The notes below the pieces were generated by a model, which made no database searches, had not been told where the DNA came from, and saw only the letters and a program-made list of their open reading frames with translations. A stretch of 64,000 bases of DNA, from NCBI RefSeq assembly GCF_001681715.1, contig NZ_LNWY01000024.1, positions 1 to 64,000 on the forward strand, in the 5' to 3' direction. The DNA comes from Tritonibacter mobilis (GTDB taxonomy: Bacteria > Pseudomonadota > Alphaproteobacteria > Rhodobacterales > Rhodobacteraceae). The translations under genes and the position numbers were made by a program. Position 1 is the first letter of the stretch, and each line of letters starts with the position of its first letter. Positions 52,122 through 59,073 of the stretch are shown piece by piece.

Positions 52122-53873
52122 TCAGACCAGAACCGCGCCGCCGGACTGGATCACGCCCTGCGTCTCGGCTGCGCCCAGCAGCATCTCGTTGTGGGCTTTG
52201 CCCGAGGGGATCATCGGGAAGCAGTTTTCGTGCTTTTCCACCAGACAGTCAAAGATCACCGGCCCGTCGTATTCAAGCATCTCCATGATCGCATCATCCA
52301 GATCCTTGGGATCTTTGCAGATGATACCCTTGGCCCCAAAGGCTTCGGCGAGCTTTACAAAATCGGGCAGCGCCTCGGACCAGCTGTGCGAGTAGCGCTC
52401 ACCATGCAAAAGCTCCTGCCACTGGCGCACCATGCCAAGGCGTTCATTGTTGAGGATGAACTGTTTCACCGGCAGGCGGTACTGGGTCGCGGTGCCCATT
52501 TCCTGCATGTTCATCAGCCAAGAGGCTTCGCCTGCGACGTTGATGACCAACGCATCCGGATGCGCGATCTGCGCCCCGATGGAGGCAGGCGTTCCATAGC
52601 CCATGGTGCCCAGCCCACCGGAGGTCATCCAGCGGTTTGGATCCTCAAAGCCAAGGAACTGTGCCGCCCACATCTGGTGCTGGCCGACCTCGGTGGTGAT
52701 GTAGCGATCCCGCCCCTTGGTCAGCGCCTCCAGACGTTCCAGCGCGTATTGCGGCTTGATGGTGGTCTCCGACATCTCGTAGGTCAGGCATTTCACCGCG
52801 CGCCACTCGTCGATCTGGCCCTGCCATTTCGCCAGAGCCTCGGTGTTGGTCTTGCGACCGCGGCTTTTCCAGACCTTCAGGATATCCTCAAGCACATGGC
52901 CCACGTCGCCGACAATCGGGATATCGACGCGGATTACCTTGTTGATCGAGGAGGGGTCGATGTCGATATGGGCCTTTACCGATTTGGGGCTGAAGGCATC
53001 GATACGGCCGGTGATCCGGTCGTCAAAGCGTGCGCCGACGTTGATCATCAGGTCGCAGTCATGCATCGCCATATTGGCCTCATAGAGACCATGCATCCCG
53101 AGCATGCCAAGCCACTGTTTGCCGGACGCCGGATAAGCGCCAAGCCCCATCAATGTCGAGGTGATCGGAAAGCCCGTGGCCTCAACCAGTTCGCGCAGCA
53201 ACTGGCTGGCGGCAGGACCTGAGTTGATCACACCGCCGCCGGTATAAAACACCGGGCGTTTGGCGGTCTCGATTGCGGCAACCAGTTCGGTGATCTCTTC
53301 CATATCGCCCTTCACGACGGGCTGATAATGCGAGGCCGACGGTTTTGGCGGCTGATAGGTGCCAGTGGCGAACTGCACGTCCTTTGGCACGTCAATCAGC
53401 ACCGGGCCGGGGCGTCCAGAGGTGGCAACGTGGAAGGCCTCATGGATGGTGGAAGCCAGAGTGTTGGTGTCCTTCACCAGCCAGTTGTGCTTGGTGCAGG
53501 GGCGGGTGATGCCCACGGTGTCGGCCTCCTGAAAGGCGTCAGAGCCGATCATGAAAGTCGGAACCTGACCTGTGAGAACCACCAGCGGGATGGAATCCAA
53601 CAGCGCGTCCGTCAGGCCGGTCACCGCATTGGTGGCACCGGGGCCTGAGGTCACAAGCACAACGCCGGGTTTGCCGGTGGAGCGCGCATAGCCTTCGGCG
53701 GCATGCACCGCGCCCTGTTCGTGACGGACCAGAATGTGGCGAATGTCATTTTGCTGAAAGATTTCATCGTAAATGGGTAGGACAGCGCCTCCGGGATATC
53801 CGAATACCGTGTCCACGCCCTGTTCTTTGAGGGCTTGAACAACCATTTTTGCGCCGGTCATTTCACGTGTCAT
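52122..53873 (-). CDS. ilvI: Acetolactate synthase large subunit
   Basis: Thiamine-diphosphate enzyme of 583 residues, first common step of valine/leucine/isoleucine synthesis. Markers: FGYPGGAVLPIYDEIF with the following RHEQGAVHAAEGYARSTGKP (catalytic Glu), GPGATNAVTGLTDAL, and the ThDP/Mg motif near residue 435-465 (VINVAGEASWLMNMQEMGTA), which has Glu at the usual Asp position of the GDG motif (GEA). The FAD-binding region is also present. It is preceded by an attenuator-like leader on the minus strand, so expression is probably set by branched-chain aminoacyl-tRNA supply. Confidence 0.94.
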   Translation of the reverse strand: MTREMTGAKMVVQALKEQGVDTVFGYPGGAVLPIYDEIFQQNDIRHILVRHEQGAVHAAEGYARSTGKPGVVLVTSGPGATNAVTGLTDALLDSIPLVVLTGQVPTFMIGSDAFQEADTVGITRPCTKHNWLVKDTNTLASTIHEAFHVATSGRPGPVLIDVPKDVQFATGTYQPPKPSASHYQPVVKGDMEEITELVAAIETAKRPVFYTGGGVINSGPAASQLLRELVEATGFPITSTLMGLGAYPASGKQWLGMLGMHGLYEANMAMHDCDLMINVGARFDDRITGRIDAFSPKSVKAHIDIDPSSINKVIRVDIPIVGDVGHVLEDILKVWKSRGRKTNTEALAKWQGQIDEWRAVKCLTYEMSETTIKPQYALERLEALTKGRDRYITTEVGQHQMWAAQFLGFEDPNRWMTSGGLGTMGYGTPASIGAQIAHPDALVINVAGEASWLMNMQEMGTATQYRLPVKQFILNNERLGMVRQWQELLHGERYSHSWSEALPDFVKLAEAFGAKGIICKDPKDLDDAIMEMLEYDGPVIFDCLVEKHENCFPMIPSGKAHNEMLLGAAETQGVIQSGGAVLV

Positions 53874-53938
53874 CTGCTTTGCTCCAGTTCACGACATCGT
53901 CTTTCTTCGCGTCAGTCTAACGTCAGTGTGTATCGCAT

Positions 53939-54010
53939 AAAAAAGCCCCCGATTTTGAGGATCGGAGGCGCATGGGTTCGATTATGGTCTACCGTCACCG
54001 GCCCATGCGC
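53939..54010 (-). promoter_or_regulatory. Transcription attenuator of ilvIN
   Basis: On the minus strand, GCCTCCGAT (53969-53961) pairs with ATCGGGGGC (53953-53945, one G-T pair) and is followed by six Ts (53944-53939): an intrinsic terminator about 65 bases before ilvI. Upstream, GCGCATGGG (54010-54002) can pair perfectly with CCCATGCGC (53976-53968), a competing hairpin that takes the base of the terminator stem. The first arm lies within the end of a leader peptide rich in Leu, Val and Ile codons. The layout matches classical amino-acid attenuation. Confidence 0.82.
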
Positions 54011-54060
54011 GTGTGTCCTACAATTACGACTAGCTGAGCCATCGTCAGGGTCTCCATCAT
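53995..54060 (-). CDS. ilv leader peptide
   Basis: A 21-codon minus-strand frame starting with two ATGs (54060 and 54057) and ending TGA at 53997-53995. Codons 10-14 read Leu-Val-Val-Ile-Val, the products of the pathway downstream. Stalling there would leave the GCGCATGGG arm (codons 17-20) free to pair and prevent termination. I see no strong ribosome site before it, which is the weak point of the call. Confidence 0.75.
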   Translation of the reverse strand: MMETLTMAQLVVIVGHTRMGR

Positions 54061-54099
54061 GCATTGACGGGGACATTATGGGGCAGGCGGCGGAGGGTC

Positions 54100-54121
54100 A
54101 ACCGCAAAAAGGCGGTTTTTT
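54100..54121 (+). terminator. Hairpin plus T run upstream of ilv leader
   Basis: AACCGC (54100-54105) pairs with GCGGTT (54112-54117) and runs into Ts on the plus strand. No plus-strand gene precedes it, so its role is unclear. It lies in the 580-base gap 53874-54453, which otherwise contains the ilv leader and a GC-rich repeat. Confidence 0.45.
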
Positions 54122-54287
54122 CGCGGGTTTGTGAACTTATCTTACGTTTGAGGGCTGGTTTGCGATATTTATGGCAATATTGATGCGTGATTTTGTAATG
54201 GCTGGCGCTGCGACATGTGGTTTGGAGGGCTTTGAGGAGCGCCTGCGGCGCGCAGGGGGAGCACCGCGCAGATGCGCGGTGCCGTTT

Positions 54288-54331
54288 GCGAGGCGCTGCC
54301 TCGCGCTCCGGGATATTTGAGGGTAGAAGAG
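54288..54331 (+). repeat. Intergenic hairpin repeat upstream of response-regulator gene end
   Basis: Hairpin GCGAGGC-GCT-GCCTCGC (54288-54304) followed by CTCCGGGATATTTGAGGG and TAGAAGAG. It is a near copy of the elements at 38.0 and 61.5 kb. A further perfect hairpin GCACCGCGC-AGAT-GCGCGGTGC lies just upstream at 54261-54282. Confidence 0.72.
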
Positions 54332-54453
54332 GAGGCTGGGCGGAAGACTGGCAACTGTGCGCCGCGCCGGGCGTCAGCCCGGCGCCCGGCCCAACGGGAG
54401 CGGATCGGGCTTTGCCGATCTGGCGCCGGGCGGGAGGACGCCCTCGTGCTGTT

Positions 54454-55098
54454 TCAGATGCCGCGGCCTGTGCCTTGGAGTACGCCATGTTCCAGAGCGT
54501 AGCGGGTGAGACCTGCGGTTGAAGAAATCCCGAGCTTGCGTTTGATGTTCTTGCGGTGGGTTTCAACCGTGCGCACCGAGATATCCAGAGTGAGGGCGAC
54601 TTCCTTGTTGGATTTGCCCTGTGCGAGTTCCAGCAAAATTGTCTGTTCGCGCCCCGTCAGGGCCTCGCGACTGGTATGCGATTGCGGCGACAGCGATCCT
54701 GCCGCCCCGGTGCAGAGGTATTGCGTGCCGCGCATCACCGCATCAATGGCGGTTTTGATTTCCTCGGGTTGCACGTCTTTGAGCACATATCCCACTGCGC
54801 CGTGACTGAGGGCAGTGGAGATATATTCCGGGCTATCGTGCATCGACAGGATCAGCACCCGGGTTTCAGGGCGGCGTTCAAGGATGATTTCCGTCGCACT
54901 GAGGCCGCCGACATCCGGCATATTGAGATCCATCAGAATGACGTCCGGCGCGCAGGCTTCGGCCTGTGCAATCGCCTCTCGACCGCCGGAGACTGCGCCT
55001 ATGACCTCGATATCGCTGTAGCTTTCCAGAATGGACTGGATGCCCTCGGCGACCATCGGGTGATCGTCTACGATCAAAACACGGGTTGGGCCGCTCAT
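54454..55098 (-). CDS. NarL/LuxR-type response regulator
   Basis: A 214-residue response regulator. The receiver domain has RVLIVDDHPMVAEGI, phospho-acceptor Asp57 in VILMDLNMPDVGG, and the Lys in GYVLKDVQPEE; the C-terminal LuxR helix-turn-helix is SNKEVALTLDISVRTVETHR with KNIKRKLGI. It is 62 bases from the histidine-kinase gene, forming a two-component pair. The divergent TRAP transporter genes are the likely target. Confidence 0.92.
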   Translation of the reverse strand: MSGPTRVLIVDDHPMVAEGIQSILESYSDIEVIGAVSGGREAIAQAEACAPDVILMDLNMPDVGGLSATEIILERRPETRVLILSMHDSPEYISTALSHGAVGYVLKDVQPEEIKTAIDAVMRGTQYLCTGAAGSLSPQSHTSREALTGREQTILLELAQGKSNKEVALTLDISVRTVETHRKNIKRKLGISSTAGLTRYALEHGVLQGTGRGI

Positions 55099-55160
55099 CT
55101 GTTGTCTCTCGCTTTGGTCAATCGCCAGCTTTCCTGTGTTGTGCGCCGCGCCCGCATAGA

Positions 55161-56585
55161 TCAGGGGAGCCGGTGGGCGGCGAGTTCGTCGCCGGGTGGC
55201 AGCAGGTGGCTCAGGGGCAAGCTGGCCTCGATGACGGTACCGCTGTCGCGGCCTGCGCGAGATGACAGAATGCGGATGGTGCCGTCAAGCTGTTCCATCC
55301 GTTCCTGCATGTTGCGCAGGCCAATCCCGGCGTGGCTGCGGTCCTGTTCGGTGGGCAGGCCAGAGCCATTATCGCTGATGCGCATGGTGGCGCCATTCTC
55401 ATGTCCGCGCAGGTCCATGGTAACACGGGTTGCGCCAGAGTGGCGTTCGATATTGGTGAGCGCTTCTTGGGCGATCCGATATAGCGCGATCTTGGCTTCT
55501 TGGTCGAGGCGGTTGCGAAACACCACGGTGGTAAACTCCGTCTCAATGCCGGTGCGGGCGGCAAAATCATCGGTGAGCGCCTTAAGCGCCGGGCCAAGGC
55601 CAAGGTCATCCAGCACACCGGGGCGCAGATCGCGGCTGATACGGCGCACCTCGGTGATGGCGGTGGCAAGCCCGTCGACGCCTTTATCCAGCGGGCTGGC
55701 TGCGGCGTCAAATTCACCGCGACTGATGCGCCGTTTGACGGTCTCCAGCGCGTAGCGCACCCCCACCAGCAATTGGCTGATGGAATCGTGCAATTCGCGC
55801 GCAACCCGGCCGCGCTCTTCTTCTTGAGCGTCAAAGACGCGCTGCGTGAGCTCCTTGAGCTTGGCATCGGCCAGCCTGCGCTCGCGGATGTTCAATAGCA
55901 TACCGGAGGCGAACACAAAGATCAGCGCCACCAGTGTAATCGCACCTATATATATAAAGGTGCGGCGGACCCGGTTTTCGACTTCCATGCGTGAAGTGGC
56001 GATAGACGCGATCACATCGTCGATAAACACACCTGTGCCCACCGCCCATTGCCAGTCCTGCAGGCCCACCACATAAGCGATCATCTGCGCCTCTTCGCCG
56101 GTAGAGGGTTTTTCCCACATGAAACTGTGCCAGCCCGCCCCTTGACGGGCGATCTCGATAAAGGTGTTGACCACCGGCACACCATTGCCATCGGTCAGCC
56201 CCGCCCAATTGCGGTTGATGAACTCGGTCTGACGTGGACTCACCAGATTGGTGCCGTCGTAATCATAGACAAAGAAGAACCCATCCTTGCCGTAGATCAT
56301 CGCGCTCAGGATCTGGGTGACCTGCTTTTTGGCCTCCTCGTCATTTGGGGCAGCGGGGCCATAGATATGCATGAACCCGTTGCGCGCCTGAGTGACGTAA
56401 TTGCGCAGCTCTGCTTTCTTGGCCTCGATCAATTGCCGCTCCAGAACCTGGATCTCGCGTTCCGCCATGGAGCGGGATTGATGCGCGACCAGCGCGGCGA
56501 TGCACAGGCCCGCCACGATCAGGGGCAGGGTGGCTAGCAGCGACAGCTTTTGTGCGTAGTTCGGACGAAACAGGCGCCGGATCAT
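55161..56585 (-). CDS. Cache-domain sensor histidine kinase (HisKA_3)
   Basis: A 474-residue membrane sensor. Helix 1 covers about residues 14-35, a periplasmic single-Cache domain of the smp type about 37-205 (YGKDGFFFVYDYDGTNLVSP, GAGWHSFMWEKPSTGEEAQM, AVGTGVFIDDV), helix 2 about 211-231, then a HisKA_3 dimerisation domain with the phosphorylated His266 in VARELHDSISQLL, and a NarX-type ATPase domain (IAQEALTNIERHSGA, ISDNGSGLP, GIGLRNMQERM). Start at MIRRLFRPNYAQK (56585). Cache domains of this type sense small organic acids, which fits the adjacent TRAP transporter. Confidence 0.92.
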   Translation of the reverse strand: MIRRLFRPNYAQKLSLLATLPLIVAGLCIAALVAHQSRSMAEREIQVLERQLIEAKKAELRNYVTQARNGFMHIYGPAAPNDEEAKKQVTQILSAMIYGKDGFFFVYDYDGTNLVSPRQTEFINRNWAGLTDGNGVPVVNTFIEIARQGAGWHSFMWEKPSTGEEAQMIAYVVGLQDWQWAVGTGVFIDDVIASIATSRMEVENRVRRTFIYIGAITLVALIFVFASGMLLNIRERRLADAKLKELTQRVFDAQEEERGRVARELHDSISQLLVGVRYALETVKRRISRGEFDAAASPLDKGVDGLATAITEVRRISRDLRPGVLDDLGLGPALKALTDDFAARTGIETEFTTVVFRNRLDQEAKIALYRIAQEALTNIERHSGATRVTMDLRGHENGATMRISDNGSGLPTEQDRSHAGIGLRNMQERMEQLDGTIRILSSRAGRDSGTVIEASLPLSHLLPPGDELAAHRLP

Positions 56586-56717
56586 CTTGTGGTCCCGAAT
56601 TTGGCTCTTTGGGCAGGCGTGCGGGGTGTGTTTCGAATCGTTACGGCAATGGCGCAAGGAATCAAAGCCCGGAAACCTGTGGGCTCTGTGTGATCGCCCC
56701 GAACAGGCGCGTCCAGG

Positions 56718-56780
56718 ATGTGAATGACACCGATCCGAGTGAAAAAATCGCCGTTTCTACGTAGTACTTGGTATTCACAT
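56718..56780. promoter_or_regulatory. Candidate response-regulator site before the TRAP operon
   Basis: The 297-base gap between kinase and dctP holds an eight-base palindrome CTACGTAG (56757-56764) followed by TAC, flanked by ATGTGAAT (56718-56725) and its exact inverse ATTCACAT (56773-56780). The position before the transporter and after the two-component genes suggests the binding site of the LuxR-type regulator; this is inferred. Confidence 0.5.
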
Positions 56781-56882
56781 GTTTCACGGTCCCGTTAGGG
56801 TGTTCTCACTTCAAAGAGGCCGCGGGGGAAGGGCGATTTCGTGCACCACGGCGGTCGATACGTTTTGGGAGGAACCAACAAC

Positions 56883-57968
56883 ATGGATCGCAGATCCTTT
56901 CTGAAGACATCCGCAATCGGTGGCTCCGCTGCTGCCGCATCCGCAGCTCTGGCCGCACCGGCCTACGCACAGGGCAACCGCACCCTGACCATGGTCACCA
57001 CCTGGGGCCGTGGCCTTGCTGGCGTGCACGACTCCGCGCAGCGCGTGGCCGACAGCATCACCGCCATGACTGATGGCGCGTTGACCGTTGACCTTAAGGC
57101 CGCAGGCGAACTCGTTGGCGCGTTTGAGGTTTTTGACGCCGTGACCGCGGGTCAGGCCGATATGTATCACGGTGCCGACTACTACTTCGTCGGTCAGCAC
57201 CCGGCCTATGCGTTCTTTACCGCTGTGCCGTTCGGCATGACCGCGCAGGAACTGGCGAACTGGTACTATCAGGACGGCGGCATGGAGCTGCACGACGAGC
57301 TGGGTCAGATCTTTGGTCTGAAATCCTTCCTCGGCGGCAACACCGGCGCACAGGCGGGTGGTTGGTTCTCCAAAGAGATCAACAGCCCCGATGACTTCAA
57401 CGGTCTCAAGTTCCGTATGCCGGGTCTCGGCGGTAAAGCACTGGGCAAACTGGGCGCATCCGTTCAGAACATCCCGGGCTCTGAAGTGTATCAGGCGCTC
57501 TCCTCCGGTGCGATTGACGGCACCGAGTGGATCGGCCCTTGGGCGGATGAAAAAGCCGGTTTCCAGGAAATCACCAAGACCTACTACACCGCGGGCTTCC
57601 ACGAGCCGGGTGCGGGTCTCTCTGTTGCGACCAACCGCGACGTCTTTGAGAGCCTGTCGCCAGCGCATCAGAAAGTGATCGAGATCGCCTCTGCCGAAGC
57701 GCACCAGTGGAACCTGAGCCAGTTCCTCGCCAACAACGGTGCAGCGCTGCAGCGTCTGCAGGCCGGTGGCGTCAAGGTCATGGAATTCCCCGATAGCGTC
57801 TGGGATGCCTTTGGTAAGGCCTCCATGGAAGTGCATCAGGAAAACATGGGCGACGATCTCTACAAGAAGATCTACGACAGCGCGATGGCGTCGATGAAGT
57901 CCTCTTCGGGTTGGATCAACACCTCCTCCGGCACCTATGTTGCACAGCGCGACCGCGTTCTGGGCTAA
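56883..57968 (+). CDS. TRAP transporter periplasmic binding protein, TakP-like
   Basis: A DctP-type binding protein of 361 residues with a twin-arginine-type signal (MDRRSFLKTSAIGGSAAAAS to about residue 30). GGNTGAQAGGWFSKEINSPD, LKFRMPGLGGKALGKLGAS, and SGAIDGTEWIGPWADEKAGF match what I recall of Rhodobacter TakP, which binds 2-oxo acids (pyruvate-type ligands) as a dimer. The start at 56883 sits after GGAGGAACCAAC. A strong hairpin between this gene and dctQ could raise binding-protein level above that of the membrane subunits. Ligand is inferred. Confidence 0.9.
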   Translation: MDRRSFLKTSAIGGSAAAASAALAAPAYAQGNRTLTMVTTWGRGLAGVHDSAQRVADSITAMTDGALTVDLKAAGELVGAFEVFDAVTAGQADMYHGADYYFVGQHPAYAFFTAVPFGMTAQELANWYYQDGGMELHDELGQIFGLKSFLGGNTGAQAGGWFSKEINSPDDFNGLKFRMPGLGGKALGKLGASVQNIPGSEVYQALSSGAIDGTEWIGPWADEKAGFQEITKTYYTAGFHEPGAGLSVATNRDVFESLSPAHQKVIEIASAEAHQWNLSQFLANNGAALQRLQAGGVKVMEFPDSVWDAFGKASMEVHQENMGDDLYKKIYDSAMASMKSSSGWINTSSGTYVAQRDRVLG

Positions 57969-57991
57969 TCCCCGGTTGTGAACTTGAAACG

Positions 57992-58022
57992 GATCCCCCG
58001 CGCAGGGTGCGGGGGATCTCTT
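57992..58022 (+). terminator. Hairpin between dctP and dctQ
   Basis: GATCCCCCGC (57992-58001) pairs perfectly with GCGGGGGATC (58009-58018), followed by TCTTTT. Likely a partial terminator or stabiliser setting a high ratio of binding protein to permease. Confidence 0.78.
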
Positions 58023-58109
58023 TTGCACTCGCGGTCTGAAAAAGCTGCGTCGCCGGAGCTCTCCGATGACAGACGCGCCCGACCGCTTGCCTGAACTTCC
58101 GGGGGAGCC

Positions 58110-59057
58110 ATGCAGGACGACATGAGTATTTCCTTTTTTGGCGCGATTGGCGGCTTCCTATGGTGGCTCGCCTCTAATGTTTTTGGCGCCTTTTATAATC
58201 TCGGCTATGCCGTCACCCATCCCGAGCTATGGCTCGACTGGCTGACCTGGGCTGGCACCACCGAGGACAAAGCCTCTGTGATGCGCTTTGTCTACTACGG
58301 TGGCTCGGTCGAGTTTTTCTTTGTGATCTTCACCACGTTCCTCGTACTGACGGGCGTCGGAATGTACTTCCGCGGCTTTATGTGGGGCATGGTGCGCGCG
58401 CTTGAGGGCTTTGCCAACGGCTTGGGCCGTTTCTTTGCCTGGGCCGGGCTGTTGATGGTGGTTCAGCAGATCATCATCGTGTTCATGCAGCGCGTCTTTG
58501 CCCGCCCGGACATGAGTTTCGGTCTCGGGATCGCGTTGGAAAAAGACATCTCGTGGTTCGCCGAAGAGCTGAAGCTCTATAACGCGCTCGTGGTGTGTTT
58601 CTGTGTCACCTACACCTTTGTGCAGGGCGGCCATGTGCGGGTGGACCTCGTTTATGCCGGGATTTCGCATCGTGCCAAACGTGTGGTCGATATGGTCGGC
58701 TCGCTGATCTTCATGATGCCGGTTGCGGTTTTGACGTGGATGTACGGCTGGTTCTTCCTGTGGCGTCACCTGATCGTGCCGAAACCTTCGGCGTCCGATC
58801 AGCTGGACCGTCTGGTGATGAAGGCCCGCGCGCTGCGCTGGAATGTCGAAACCATCGGCTTCTCGCCCAACGGCTTTGACGGCTATTTCCTCTTTAAGAT
58901 CCTGCTGGTCGCCTTTGCGGGCCTCGTGTTCCTGCATGCGGTGGCGTTCTTCTATCGCTCTTTCCTCGAGTTCATCGAGGGCGAAGAGTCAGAAGGGAAA
59001 TACCTCGACAGAGATACGCTTGGCGAAGGCGAAGAAGCCTATGAAGGCGCTCATTAA
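58110..59057 (+). CDS. TRAP transporter small membrane subunit (DctQ-type)
   Basis: A 315-residue membrane protein, longer than the usual 160-200 for DctQ. It has an extra N-terminal hydrophobic stretch (FFGAIGGFLWWLASNVFGAF), then about four DctQ-type helices (RGFMWGMVRALEGFANGLGR, VVCFCVTYTFVQGGHVRVDL with YAGISHRAKRVVDMVGSLIF) and a charged tail. The conserved VRVDL motif marks DctQ. Start at 58110 after GGGGGAGCC. It precedes the large subunit by 16 bases. Confidence 0.84.
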   Translation: MQDDMSISFFGAIGGFLWWLASNVFGAFYNLGYAVTHPELWLDWLTWAGTTEDKASVMRFVYYGGSVEFFFVIFTTFLVLTGVGMYFRGFMWGMVRALEGFANGLGRFFAWAGLLMVVQQIIIVFMQRVFARPDMSFGLGIALEKDISWFAEELKLYNALVVCFCVTYTFVQGGHVRVDLVYAGISHRAKRVVDMVGSLIFMMPVAVLTWMYGWFFLWRHLIVPKPSASDQLDRLVMKARALRWNVETIGFSPNGFDGYFLFKILLVAFAGLVFLHAVAFFYRSFLEFIEGEESEGKYLDRDTLGEGEEAYEGAH

Positions 59058-59073
59058 CTAAGGGACAGCACCC

